A stretch of 64,000 nt of DNA. Source: Crocosphaera sp. (GTDB lineage: Bacteria > Cyanobacteriota > Cyanobacteriia > Cyanobacteriales > Microcystaceae). The stretch covers positions 37,976-101,975 of the forward strand of contig JASJDN010000010.1 in the NCBI GenBank assembly GCA_030065205.1, written 5' to 3'. The notes beneath the pieces were generated by a model. That model saw only the letters and a program-made list of their open reading frames with translations, ran no database searches and had not been told where the DNA came from. Position 1 is the stretch's first letter, and every line of letters begins with the position of its first letter. This document shows positions 10,591 through 18,738 of this stretch, piece after piece. The position numbers were made by a program, and so were the translations under genes.

Positions 10591-11029
10591 CCCTACCGTG
10601 TAGACGGGTAGGGATTCTTTATGCGGAAAACGCAAAGGCGTATCCAATTGCCTCTAATACCTCACCCTAGAGGGTTTGGCTTTACTTTGTTTTCTTCTCT
10701 GTCTTGAGTGCGTCTTCTTTTGGTGCGCGTTCCCTAGGTGCTTACGAATCACCGAGGTCGCACCGCTATATTTGCCGTGCAACGACAAATTACGCACTCG
10801 CTTTTGTGAGAGACTTAGCCGAAGCTAATAGGGTTTGTTGGTTAGCTTAGTTTCGACCCCTGACCATTTTCGCTATTTTTAGTAGGTACTAGGCGGTTGT
10901 GTCCCTGTATTGCAACAGTGCCTTTAGACTTATTATAGCTTAATTCTTTTTGTTAATGGACGCGCGAGCGGTTTATATTTTAGTCGCCATTCATCCCTAA
11001 CTTTTAGAAGATTAGGGTATTCTGGCGAC
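10591..11029 (-). ncRNA. Structured non-coding element, IS200/IS605-like ends (candidate omega-RNA/HEARO-type)
   Basis: No gene occupies 10571-11127. The segment is full of nested inverted repeats: an end hairpin at 10591-10613 (CCCTACC/GGGTAGGG), a multibranch core with GAGTGCGT (10706-10713) pairing ACGCACTC (10792-10799), GGTGCG (10722-10727) with CGCACC (10759-10764) and GGTG (10737-10740) with CACC (10750-10753), an AAGCTAA/TTAGCTT stem near 10815-10850, and a second end hairpin at 10983-11029 (GTCGCC/GGCGAC enclosing CCCTAA/TTAGGG). A TATAAT box lies on the minus strand near 10934-10945. Subterminal hairpins at both ends and no transposase suggest a non-autonomous IS200/IS605-related element or a stand-alone guide-type RNA. 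The strand and class are inference. Confidence 0.5.
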
Positions 11030-11127
11030 ATCAGGATAAAAATTACTGTCTAAAAAACAGGCTGTGAAAATTTTGCAAAATTGATATAACTTGTAGAGGT
11101 AGATTCACTGATTAAAATTACCCTATC

Positions 11128-11832
11128 TTGTTATCTGAGTCACCCTCGTTCCTTAACGCCTTGTTATCCCTGCGCTATCCTATCAGCTTAGTTATGCTCT
11201 ATCTTGGGGTTATTATCGCCTTAGCTGAGGGATTAAACCGTTTATGGGGAACTGATGCGGAATTTACTCGAAAAATTGTCCACATTGGCTCAGGAAACGT
11301 GGTTTTGATCGCCTGGTGGTTACAACTTCCGCCGTGGGTACTGATGGGGGCTTCCCTCATTGCCAGTATTATCGCCTTAATTTCCTATTTTTTGCCCATT
11401 CTACCCAGTATCAACAGCGTAGGGCGTAAAAGCCTAGGAACCTTTTTTTATGCCCTCAGCATTGGCATTTTAGCCCAGTGGTTTTGGGCTAGAGGATATC
11501 CTCAATATCTAGCCATTGGCATTTTAGTCATGGCTTGGGGCGATGGTTTGGCTGCTATCATCGGCCAAAAATTTGGACAGCATTCCTATGAAATATTAGG
11601 AGTTAAGAAAAGTTGGGAAGGCTCATTGACCATGATGGGCGTTAGTTTTTTTGTTACCAGTGTTATCCTTTTATGGGTAGGTGAACCTATCTTGATAGTA
11701 GCCATCGTTTCTTTAACGGTTGCTATCGCTGCTATGGGGTTAGAAGCCTTTTCTAAGTTAGGAATTGATAATTTAACAGTTCCTCTCGGCAGTGCAGTTC
11801 TCGCCTTCTACTTGATTGATGGATTATTGTAA
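11128..11832 (+). CDS. Phytol kinase-like diacylglycerol/polyprenol kinase
   Basis: This 234-residue integral membrane protein has about six to seven hydrophobic segments and the CTP-dependent lipid kinase pattern of the VTE5/SEC59/dolichol kinase group: FTRKIVHIGSGN near residue 47, AWGDGLAAIIGQKFG near 137, and KKSWEGSLTMM near 160. In cyanobacteria and plastids such enzymes phosphorylate phytol released from chlorophyll for tocopherol synthesis; that substrate is inferred. The start is a TTG at 11128, since the frame is closed just upstream and the next ATG lies inside the first membrane helix. The epimerase gene follows 15 bases later, probably in the same transcript. Confidence 0.82.
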   Translation: MLSESPSFLNALLSLRYPISLVMLYLGVIIALAEGLNRLWGTDAEFTRKIVHIGSGNVVLIAWWLQLPPWVLMGASLIASIIALISYFLPILPSINSVGRKSLGTFFYALSIGILAQWFWARGYPQYLAIGILVMAWGDGLAAIIGQKFGQHSYEILGVKKSWEGSLTMMGVSFFVTSVILLWVGEPILIVAIVSLTVAIAAMGLEAFSKLGIDNLTVPLGSAVLAFYLIDGLL

Positions 11833-11847
11833 TTATCAACAACAACT

Positions 11848-12720
11848 ATGAGCTTTTCAATTTCTGCCAAACAAAATCAATATATTACTTACATTCTCTC
11901 TGATGAAAGTGCCTTATCTCGTCTCGAAGTTGTTCCCGAAAGGGGCGGAATTATTACCCGTTGGTCTATTGAAGGACAAGAAATTTTCTACTTAGATGAA
12001 GAAAGATTTGCTAACCCTGAATTAACTGTGAGGGGAGGGGTTCCCATTCTCTTTCCTATTTGTGGCGATATACCCGATAATGTCTATGTTTATGATGGTC
12101 AACCCTATCATGTCAGACAACATGGCTTTGCGAGAAATTTACCTTGGGAAGTGGTTGAACAATCCACCGATTCTTGTTGTAAAATAACCTTGAGTTTAAG
12201 CAGTAACGAAGAAACCTTAAAAATGTATCCCTTTGAGTTCGACTTGAAATTTGTCTATGAACTCCAGGGAAAAACCTTAAAAATTCATCAAGAATACATC
12301 AATAAATCCGATAAAGTGATGCCATTTTCTTTCGGCTTCCATCCCTACTTTCTGGTGAATAATAAAGAACAACTGTCCCTTGATATTCCCGCCTCTAGTT
12401 ATCAAGTTAAGGACACCAAAGAAATCGCCCCCTATGACGGTCATTTTGACTTCAACGACGAAGAAATCGATGTCGCCCTCAAATCCTTAAAACGCTCTTC
12501 GGCTAGCATTACAGACCCGTCTAGGAGCCTTAAAATTCACCTCAAATGGTCTGAACAGTATTCTACCATTGTTTTCTGGACCCTCAAAGGCAAAAATTAT
12601 GTCTGCTTAGAACCCTGGAGTGCGCCTCGTAACGCCATCAGTACAGGGGAAAACATCATCGAACTCGAACCAGGAGCTACTTGTGAGGCGACCGTAGAGA
12701 TAGATGTGACCTCCCTGTAA
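11848..12720 (+). CDS. Aldose 1-epimerase family protein
   Basis: The 290-residue product is a galactose mutarotase-like beta-sandwich protein. Visible marks are the early RLEVVPERGGIITRW strand, RGGVPILFPICGDIP (arginine of the active site), HGFARNLPWEV with the catalytic histidine, FSFGFHPYFLV with the second histidine, and LEPWSAPRNAIS carrying the late glutamate region. This arrangement, with GxxHPYF and LEPWxAPxN, is closer to the hexose-6-phosphate epimerase (YeaD-like) branch than to GalM. Substrate is not determined by context. It sits 15 bases behind the lipid kinase gene and ahead of tRNA-Lys. Confidence 0.85.
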   Translation: MSFSISAKQNQYITYILSDESALSRLEVVPERGGIITRWSIEGQEIFYLDEERFANPELTVRGGVPILFPICGDIPDNVYVYDGQPYHVRQHGFARNLPWEVVEQSTDSCCKITLSLSSNEETLKMYPFEFDLKFVYELQGKTLKIHQEYINKSDKVMPFSFGFHPYFLVNNKEQLSLDIPASSYQVKDTKEIAPYDGHFDFNDEEIDVALKSLKRSSASITDPSRSLKIHLKWSEQYSTIVFWTLKGKNYVCLEPWSAPRNAISTGENIIELEPGATCEATVEIDVTSL

Positions 12721-12729
12721 AATTAATCC

Positions 12730-12758
12730 TTGCATCTGCAAAAAAACCATGCTATAGT
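12730..12758 (+). promoter_or_regulatory. Promoter of tRNA-Lys
   Basis: TTGCAT at 12730-12735 and TATAGT at 12753-12758 are separated by exactly 17 bases, a good sigma-70-type arrangement, and the -10 box ends 26 bases before the tRNA. Confidence 0.7.
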
Positions 12759-12784
12759 AGGAAATCGTGTGCGGAACACACAAC

Positions 12785-12856
12785 GGGTCGCTAGCTCAGC
12801 GGTAGAGCACTCGGCTTTTAACCGATTGGTCTTGGGTTCGAATCCCAGGCGACCCA
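12785..12856 (+). tRNA. tRNA-Lys (anticodon TTT)
   Basis: The acceptor stem GGGTCGC (12785-12791) pairs with GCGACCC (12849-12855). The D arm is GCTC/GAGC, the anticodon loop CTTTTAA gives anticodon TTT (lysine), and the T arm holds TTCGAAT between TTGGG and CCCAG. The discriminator base is A; the 3' CCA is not encoded. The first anticodon-stem pair is a C-U mismatch, the rest is canonical. Confidence 0.96.
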
Positions 12857-12903
12857 TTTTTTAAACCTTTTGATAACTCCCGTCGCTGAAATGGCAATAG
12901 TTT

Positions 12904-13119
12904 TTATTTTGCTGTTATTTTAGTGGGAAATTTACATTTAACTTCAATATTGAAATTGGCTTCACCTGACCCTTCTGTTAGCATAGGAATTCCAGTTTTG
13001 CCAGCAATTTTTATACCAAATTTAAGATTAATTTGTTCAATTTCTACCTCAGCAAAGTTCTTAAAAGCACCGATGGCATATTTTGTATAGATGCGAATGT
13101 ATTTATGAATTTCCTGCAT
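12904..13119 (-). pseudogene. Truncated Trypco1 (CU044_2847-type) fragment
   Basis: The 71-residue frame (MQEIHKYIRIY to the end) carries the C-terminal half of the trypsin-co-occurring domain 1 family: EIEQINLKFGIKIAG, then EGSGEANFNIEVKCKF. These domains are normally 110-130 residues and accompany effector-type proteases or NTPases in bacterial conflict and signalling clusters. Here the N-terminal half is missing: the frame upstream of the ATG is open for nine codons and then closed by stops, and TnpB remnant sequence begins about 45 bases further. No protease neighbour exists. I read it as a truncated, probably dead gene, although expression of the fragment cannot be excluded. Confidence 0.6.
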
Positions 13120-13165
13120 GGAAGCGATCGCAACATCCTGGGTCCTTTAGATTCATACTCCTGCT

Positions 13166-13348
13166 TCAACCTAGGGAGTCGGCTCCTTCTAGTCCACAGA
13201 CTGAACAACTTTTTGAACTAGGAAACCACCTATCTACTATGGTTAACAAAAAGCCAAAACACTCTTGTTTATAATTCAACAATGCTTGAAAACGATATAA
13301 TCCTAAATTAGATAAGGCATCGGATAATTTTTGAGACAGTTCATCAAT
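13166..13348 (-). pseudogene. TnpB (IS605 OrfB) C-terminal remnant
   Basis: A 60-codon open stretch with no start reads RKLSDALSNLG-like residues (here QKLSDALSNLGLYRFQALL) and then TIVDRWFPSSKSCSVCG, the RuvC-adjacent and first zinc-knuckle (CxxC) block of TnpB. It ends in TGA right after the first CxxC, where an intact TnpB would continue with the second zinc pair and the final RuvC aspartate. Upstream it is closed by a stop. This is a decayed insertion sequence fragment beside the truncated Trypco1 gene. Nothing recognisable follows to 13600 apart from AT-rich DNA. Confidence 0.75.
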
Positions 13349-13684
13349 CTATGTGCGTCATAAGGCCATCCTTTTTTGGGAGTTGCCTTAAAAATCTCTT
13401 GCAGTAAATTCTCGACTTCAGTTCTTTAATTGTCAAGAATTATTAATTGGCTATTGTTCAATTTAAAAGAATATAGTTGAATGTAAGACAGGTTGTCAAA
13501 CTTATTGCAAAAAAATTACCTAGCTGTTGTTATTTAAACAGTTTTGATCGGGTCAAGTTTATTTAATTTTGAATACTGACGCAAGAGGTCAGTATCAGTA
13601 TTTTGCGAATTTCCTTGTAGAGAGTTGCAAGGTAGTTTCGTTATGTTGTGTTATGCCAGAACTATCCAGAAAGGAGAGAAATTA

Positions 13685-15553
13685 ATGACCGAACTCAATA
13701 ATGAGCAGAATTCCCTAGAAACCTCAGAAGACAATAGTGTCGTTCCCAACCTAAGTAGACGAGCTTTGATTGGTTCAGGAATTGCTGCTGCTGCGGCCTT
13801 TGCCTGGCCTTCTGTGGTTAACGCTGACACAGAAAGATCCTTGCTCAGAAACGCAAAAAGAGAGAACAGAGAGAATAGAAGAGAAGAAGCAAGAGCCAAT
13901 CGTCCTTCTCAACGGATAAATATCGTTGTTGCTCAAGGTCAACCTTTTAGTCAACCTCCCACTTGGAGTCCCTCTAATGGACTTTTAAACTTGAATATGG
14001 TGGAGAGTAATGTCTCCATGGCCAATGGCACGAATTTAGGCGTTTTTCGGACTTTCCAAAATGGAGGCAACGCTGCCACAGTTCCTGGCCCAACCTTAGT
14101 TGTCAATGATGGAGACAATATCCAAATTCTTCTGTCAAACCAATTAAGTCCCAATCCGATCAATTCTGCGGGCCAAGGTTCTGCTTCGCAAAATGATCCC
14201 TATTGCGGTTGGACAGGTAACCCCAATCCAGGAACATCTCCTCAGTGCTTTAATACTTCCAACTTACACTTTCACGGACTCCATGTTTCCCCTAGCACAA
14301 CTTCAGGAGGCATTGCCTCAGATGATGTTTTGCTGACTTTGCAGCCTGGTCAACAACAACAATATTGCGTACAACTTCCCGTTAATCATGCCCCAGGAAC
14401 CCATTGGTATCACCCTCACCATCATGGTTCTACAGCTGCGGAAGTTTCTAATGCTTTGGCCGGTGTTATTGTTATTAAAGAAAAACCTGGACAAGAAATT
14501 TATCAAGGCGCAGATGATTCTGTCTGGGTAATTCAAGAGTTAATTCTGAATGGAAATCCTCAAACTAAAGATATCAATCTTTATGGAGGAGGGGGAGGAG
14601 CAAATAAATTGATAGTCAACGGTCAAGATCAACCCGTCTTCAATATTAAACCCAATTCGGTTCACCGTTTCCGCTTTGTTAATGCGACCTCTACTCCTAG
14701 GGGGTTTATGACGTTGCAATTAAAAAATGCAACAAATGGAGGGGGATCTGCTGCCCCTGCCCAAACTCAAGGAATTTACCGAGTTGCTATTGATGGGATT
14801 ACTTTTTATGGCAGTACGCCTGAAGCTCCTCCTACTGTAAATGGTAATGCTGTAGGTTATCCCCTTGCATCTGGCAACCGCAGTGATTTCATAGTTTGCC
14901 TACCTGCAGGAACCTATGAATTGTGGAATATGGGGTCTAATCTCGCTAACGCCTCCAATGGCAAACAACAATTATTAGCGACTATCGTAGTTGATAATAA
15001 TGGTACTGGTTCTACTGTCACGACACAAGCACAGTTTGCAGCTTGGGCACAGAATCCCATCCCCACGACTGGTATGCCTGCTTACCTGTCTCCCATTACA
15101 ACTGCTGATCTTGACCCTGGAGCTCCACAAAAGACAGTTAATTTGACTATTCAGAATCCTGGAAACATTATAACAGCAGGATTCGGTATCAATGGTACAC
15201 CCTACAATCCCCAGAATCCCCCCATACAAGTAAACCTAGATGCTGTGCAACAATGGAGTATTGTTAATGCCACTAACGCAGCCCATCCCTTCCATATTCA
15301 TGTCAATCCTTTCCAAGTTCAGGATTATACAGGTCAGTTTCGTTGGTACGATACTTATGCCATTCCTAAACAGCAGACCGTCCCGATTCAACATCGCTTC
15401 GATGACTACGCAGGAAAATATGTTCTGCACTGCCACATTCTAATCCACGAAGATGTGGGAATGATGCAAGAAGTTCAAGTCAATGATCAAACTGGTTCAG
15501 GGACTGGACCTTGTCAACCTCTTACCTTACCATTGGCATTAATCCCAGTTTAG
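13685..15553 (+). CDS. Multicopper oxidase, Tat-exported (laccase/bilirubin oxidase-like)
   Basis: The 622-residue protein oxidises a reducing substrate (phenolic, bilin or metal) and reduces oxygen to water at a four-copper centre. The ATG at 13685 is preceded by AGGAGA, so it is preferred over an in-frame ATG further upstream. A Tat signal (NLSRRALIGSGIAAAAAFAW, about 23-42) ends at VNA. All copper motifs are complete: LHFHGLH (about 193), HWYHPHHHG (about 239), HPFHIHVNPF (about 533) and HCHILIHEDVGMM (about 581), the last with Met as axial type-1 ligand. The SRRxLIG and Asn-rich loops suggest a periplasmic or cell-surface enzyme. A DNRLRE protein follows 156 bases later. Confidence 0.92.
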   Translation: MTELNNEQNSLETSEDNSVVPNLSRRALIGSGIAAAAAFAWPSVVNADTERSLLRNAKRENRENRREEARANRPSQRINIVVAQGQPFSQPPTWSPSNGLLNLNMVESNVSMANGTNLGVFRTFQNGGNAATVPGPTLVVNDGDNIQILLSNQLSPNPINSAGQGSASQNDPYCGWTGNPNPGTSPQCFNTSNLHFHGLHVSPSTTSGGIASDDVLLTLQPGQQQQYCVQLPVNHAPGTHWYHPHHHGSTAAEVSNALAGVIVIKEKPGQEIYQGADDSVWVIQELILNGNPQTKDINLYGGGGGANKLIVNGQDQPVFNIKPNSVHRFRFVNATSTPRGFMTLQLKNATNGGGSAAPAQTQGIYRVAIDGITFYGSTPEAPPTVNGNAVGYPLASGNRSDFIVCLPAGTYELWNMGSNLANASNGKQQLLATIVVDNNGTGSTVTTQAQFAAWAQNPIPTTGMPAYLSPITTADLDPGAPQKTVNLTIQNPGNIITAGFGINGTPYNPQNPPIQVNLDAVQQWSIVNATNAAHPFHIHVNPFQVQDYTGQFRWYDTYAIPKQQTVPIQHRFDDYAGKYVLHCHILIHEDVGMMQEVQVNDQTGSGTGPCQPLTLPLALIPV

Positions 15554-15709
15554 GATCATTTAACTCTGAAAATGCGAACAAAAACTCTACAATTCTAAGG
15601 TTTATTCTTCTTTAGGGAAGATTGTTTAATTGATTCACTCAACAATTAAAATTAAGTAGGGGTTTAATTGAATTAAGCTCCTACTCATTTTTGTATAAGG
15701 CAGACATTT

Positions 15710-16396
15710 ATGAAATACATAAAACTTATTTTTATCTCTTGCTGCATTATTTTATTATGTTTAGTTACCACAGCAACCGCCCAAGAAACCAAAACTTTAA
15801 TACCGAGTAAAGATAATACTTTAATTGAAGATGTTACGGGATCTTTAAGCAACGGCAAAGGACAAATGTTTTTTGTTGGCCGAACCAATCAACCCCAAGA
15901 TAGCGTGCGACGGGGAATTATTGCTTTTGATATTGCTAAAACGATTCCTAGTGGCTCTAAAATAACATCCGTTACCCTCACTTTAACCCTAAAAAAAACC
16001 CCAGGCGGCAATCAATCAGTGGAGTTACATAAAGTCCTAAAAAATTGGGGAGAAGGAACCTCAAATCATCGTGGAGGAAGAGGCGATCAAGCTAGTTTAG
16101 GGGACGTTACCTGGATTCATAATCGTTACGATAATCAATTTTGGGCTACTCCAGGGGGGGATTTTTTATCAACAATAAGTGGGATAACTGTAGTAGGAAA
16201 TGAAGGCAATTATACTTGGGAATCTACCGAACAAATGATTACAGATGTTCAGAACTGGTTAGATAAACCTCAAGAAAATTTTGGCTGGTTATTGTTAGGA
16301 AATGAAACTCAACGGGGAACTGTAAAAGGGTTCGCTAGTCGGGAAATAATGGACTCTTCAGACCAACCTAAACTAAAAATAACTTACCTTAAATAA
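15710..16396 (+). CDS. Secreted DNRLRE-domain protein
   Basis: The 228-residue product has a Sec signal peptide (IKLIFISCCIILLCLVTTATA, cleaved about residue 24) followed directly by one DNRLRE domain, a beta-sandwich named for a conserved motif and related to carbohydrate-binding modules. Characteristic parts are PSKDNTLIEDVTGSLSNG, RRGIIAFDIAKTIP, HKVLKNWGEGTSNH, WQ-like NWLDKPQENFGWLLLGNE and FASREIMDSSDQPKLKITY. There is no catalytic partner domain, so it is probably a surface or matrix-binding protein. Its position behind the multicopper oxidase on the same strand suggests a joint extracellular role; this is inference. Confidence 0.85.
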   Translation: MKYIKLIFISCCIILLCLVTTATAQETKTLIPSKDNTLIEDVTGSLSNGKGQMFFVGRTNQPQDSVRRGIIAFDIAKTIPSGSKITSVTLTLTLKKTPGGNQSVELHKVLKNWGEGTSNHRGGRGDQASLGDVTWIHNRYDNQFWATPGGDFLSTISGITVVGNEGNYTWESTEQMITDVQNWLDKPQENFGWLLLGNETQRGTVKGFASREIMDSSDQPKLKITYLK

Positions 16397-16611
16397 CTAA
16401 TCACCTGAGTTCGGAGTGATAGCTTTGATATTTCCTGTTTTCTTGTCCCTACATTTTAGGTGATTTATTTGGTTGATTAACTCAGTATATTAAGATTCAT
16501 CAACAATTGTTAAATAAATGATGAAGGATGACAAAACCGTTCTAAAAAATAATAGGGTAAGGAAAGATTCTAAAGTAGGTTTCTTAGCAAAGTAAGCAGT
16601 GAAAACTAGCT

Positions 16612-16767
16612 GTGTCTCTTTTAACCACCAAGCTCAAGCACCACCACTCGCACCCAGGTTTATCTGAGGAATATTCTCGTGTTCTTGTTCAAAAGATTTT
16701 AGAGATCGCCTCCCTTGATCCAGAGAATTTGAGGCGTGAAAAAAGACAAAGGCTTACCCCAGGGTAA
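16612..16767 (+). CDS. Possible small ORF in the DNRLRE-mosB spacer
   Basis: The 470-base spacer 16397-16867 contains one stretch that reads as plausible protein: a GTG at 16612 opens 51 codons (LKHHHSHPGLSEEYSRVLV followed by a basic tail, RREKRQRLTPG). It has charged helical character but no clear ribosome-binding site and no family I recognise. It may be a real small gene, a gene remnant, or part of the leader of the mos genes. The rest of the spacer is AT-rich with no other gene seen. Confidence 0.25.
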   Translation: MSLLTTKLKHHHSHPGLSEEYSRVLVQKILEIASLDPENLRREKRQRLTPG

Positions 16768-16867
16768 CAACGAAGTTAGAAGTCAACCCACTGAATACGA
16801 GGAAACTTAGATCACCTTTAGAACTGCAATTTTCCCCTCATCTATCACCCTTAGTAATTTGATAATT

Positions 16868-17704
16868 ATGAAGACATCCACACTCTTACCAGAGAATCAA
16901 TTACTTTCTGAATTAGGTCAATCTTTAGTTACCGGTTCTTTGAGTAATCAAGGCATTTTATCAGAAACGGCCAGGGAAGCTCCTATTAAAATTCTACCCA
17001 CTGCTAATGTCCTCAAAATTGGAGGACAAAGCTTTATTGATCGGGGTCGCGCTGCGGTTTTTCCCTTAATTGAAGAGATTGCCGAAAATTTAGGAACCCA
17101 TGAGATGATTATCGGTACAGGGGGGGGGACCCGCGCTCGTCACGCCTATAGTGTGGGGGTGGACTTAGGACTACCCACAGGGGTTTTAAGTGTCCTGGGA
17201 ACCTTTGTGAGTATGCAAAATGCCCGTATTATTTATTATTTGTTGGCCAAACACGGTATTCCCTTCATCGAACCGGTTCAATTTGGACAAATGGCCCATT
17301 ATTTAGCCGAAAGAGGGGCGGTTATTTTCTTTGGAATGCCTCCCTATACCTTTTGGCACGAAAACCCCACCATTGGGCGCATTCCGCCCCACCGCACCGA
17401 TACCGGCTCTTATTTAGTGAGCGAGGTGTTTGGGGTAAAATCCATGATCTTTATTAAGGATGAGGAAGGGTTATATACGGCCGACCCGAAAAAAGATGCC
17501 AATGCTAAGTTTATTAAACGCATTTCTGTTCAGGAATTGAAAGCCTTAGATTTGCAAGATGTGGTGGTGGAACGTCCCGTCTTAGATTTCATGGAACGGG
17601 CCCAAAATCGCCGATCTATTCGCATTATTAATGGACTGGTGAAAGGCAATTTAACCCGTGCGCTCAACGGGGAAGATATTGGTACTGAAATTTATGCAGA
17701 TTAG
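16868..17704 (+). CDS. mosB: Molybdenum storage protein subunit, beta-like (MosB)
   Basis: This amino-acid-kinase-fold protein (278 residues from the ATG at 16868) resembles the Azotobacter vinelandii molybdenum storage protein beta subunit. MoSto is a hexamer of alpha and beta subunits that packs polyoxomolybdate clusters in an ATP-driven manner. Diagnostic segments are LKIGGQSFIDRGRAAVFPL (the beta subunit has IKIGGQSVIDRGRAAVYPL), GTGGGTRARHAYSVG, MPPYTFW, IGRIPPHRTDTGSYL, FIKDEEGLYTADPKK and INGLVKGNLTRAL. The sequence RIPPHR and the IxxDEEGLYTADP nucleotide block are intact. It is followed 57 bases later by the alpha-like subunit, so both are probably co-transcribed. UMP kinase is excluded by these MoSto-specific blocks. 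Confidence 0.88.
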   Translation: MKTSTLLPENQLLSELGQSLVTGSLSNQGILSETAREAPIKILPTANVLKIGGQSFIDRGRAAVFPLIEEIAENLGTHEMIIGTGGGTRARHAYSVGVDLGLPTGVLSVLGTFVSMQNARIIYYLLAKHGIPFIEPVQFGQMAHYLAERGAVIFFGMPPYTFWHENPTIGRIPPHRTDTGSYLVSEVFGVKSMIFIKDEEGLYTADPKKDANAKFIKRISVQELKALDLQDVVVERPVLDFMERAQNRRSIRIINGLVKGNLTRALNGEDIGTEIYAD

Positions 17705-17761
17705 ATGAAGAAAATTGTTTTTTCTGTGTCCATCTTATGTCAACCATTTTTCTAATTAACT

Positions 17762-18595
17762 ATGACTGAAACCGTAACGAATAGTGACCTGCGCCATCAT
17801 CTTAATTCCCTGTTGATGCGGGAAAGTTTGCTGGATCGAGACGTTCAAGCATCAACAGAAGCACCAGTCATTCGGATGCTTCCTGATACCTATGTGGTCA
17901 AGATTGGGGGACGTTCTATCCTTGATAAAGGACGGGTAGCAACCACCCCCGTTGTGGAAGCATTAGGGGAGCTTTTAGCCTCAAAAAAATTAATTATTGG
18001 CACAGGAGGAGGCGCGAGAAGTCGTCATGTTTTCTCCATTGGTATTGATTTAGGAATGCCTTCTGGAGTATTAGCAGAATTGGCTCAAGCAGATGCTTTA
18101 GGTAATGCCCATATTTTAGGGGCTTTATTGGCTCCCTATGGGGTTGTAGCCATCCCTCCAGAGGTTTTTGGGCATTTATTACCTTTGTTTATTCGCAGTG
18201 TTCCTGGGGTTATTTTCACTGGGGTTCCTCCCTATTCTTTGTGGGAACATCCCCCAGAAATTGGCCGTATTCCTCCTCATGGAAGTGACTCTGGGGCTTT
18301 TCTTTTAGCGGAATGTTTTGGTTGTCAAAGTGTTACCTTAGTTAAGGATGTGGATGGCCTTTATGATTGTGATCCCAAAGAGAATCCGGGAGCCAATTTT
18401 ATTTCAGAAATTTCAACAACTGAACTCAGAAAAGGTAACTTTGAAACCTTACCATTTGAACGGATTTTATTGGACTTATTGGATCATTCCCGTTTAATTA
18501 ATCAGGTTCAAATTGTCAATGGACTCGAACCCGAAAAGATTCCTGCTGCGGTCAATGGGGAGCAAGTCGGAACCGTTATCTATCAGGATAAATAG
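17762..18595 (+). CDS. mosA: Molybdenum storage protein subunit, alpha-like (MosA)
   Basis: The 277-residue protein is a diverged paralogue of the preceding gene and corresponds better to the MoSto alpha subunit: VVKIGGRSILDKGRVATTP, GTGGGARSRHVFSIG, GVPPYSLWEHPPEIG, RIPPHGSDSGAFLLAE and LVKDVDGLYDCDPKE, ending QIVNGLEPEKIPAAVNGEQVGT. Amino-acid kinase fold with an ATP site; in Azotobacter the alpha and beta subunits alternate in an (alpha-beta)3 cage. The arginine in RIPPHR of the partner is conserved as RIPPHG here. It is convergent with modBC, separated by a MITE-like repeat. Confidence 0.87.
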   Translation: MTETVTNSDLRHHLNSLLMRESLLDRDVQASTEAPVIRMLPDTYVVKIGGRSILDKGRVATTPVVEALGELLASKKLIIGTGGGARSRHVFSIGIDLGMPSGVLAELAQADALGNAHILGALLAPYGVVAIPPEVFGHLLPLFIRSVPGVIFTGVPPYSLWEHPPEIGRIPPHGSDSGAFLLAECFGCQSVTLVKDVDGLYDCDPKENPGANFISEISTTELRKGNFETLPFERILLDLLDHSRLINQVQIVNGLEPEKIPAAVNGEQVGTVIYQDK

Positions 18596-18600
18596 TTATC

Positions 18601-18738
18601 TAAGGGACTGTTGGTTAAAGGAACATTAAAAACCAGTTTTGTAAGGCGGGCAAAGTTTTCTACATTATAAGTAGCTTAAATAAATCTCTGATTTACCTAC
18701 CCTACTACCTTAAGATTTTGTTGACAAACAGTCTCTAA
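18601..18738 (+). repeat. MITE-like repeat, copy A
   Basis: A 138-bp element with imperfect terminal inverted repeats (GGGACTGTTGGTTAAAGG at the left, TTGACAAACAGTCTCT at the right) and an internal GGGCAAAGTTTTCTACATTAT segment. It is close to identical, in inverse orientation, to the element at 21624-21759, and related to one at 32938-33064. Its right end contains the stop codon of modBC (18735-18737). Confidence 0.75.

Noticed and set aside
10591..11029. Possible tmRNA, RNase P RNA, 6S RNA or group II intron in the structured gap
   Set aside because: The conserved ends and cores of tmRNA and RNase P RNA are absent, and no intron domain V or reverse transcriptase is present. A HEARO/omega-RNA assignment is only a candidate.
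13033..13274. Plus-strand open frames opposite the Trypco1 and TnpB remnants
   Set aside because: They are antisense to recognisable TnpB and Trypco1 sequence and have no protein-like composition.
13349..13430. Further coding-like residues upstream of the TnpB remnant on the minus strand
   Set aside because: Two frames both read loosely as protein (one with KKGWPYDAHRL), neither has a start and neither aligns clearly to TnpB; no call is justified.
16859..18595. Annotation of the mos genes as uridylate kinases
   Set aside because: They lack the usual UMP kinase pattern but carry MoSto-specific blocks and occur as an alpha/beta-like pair next to molybdate transport.
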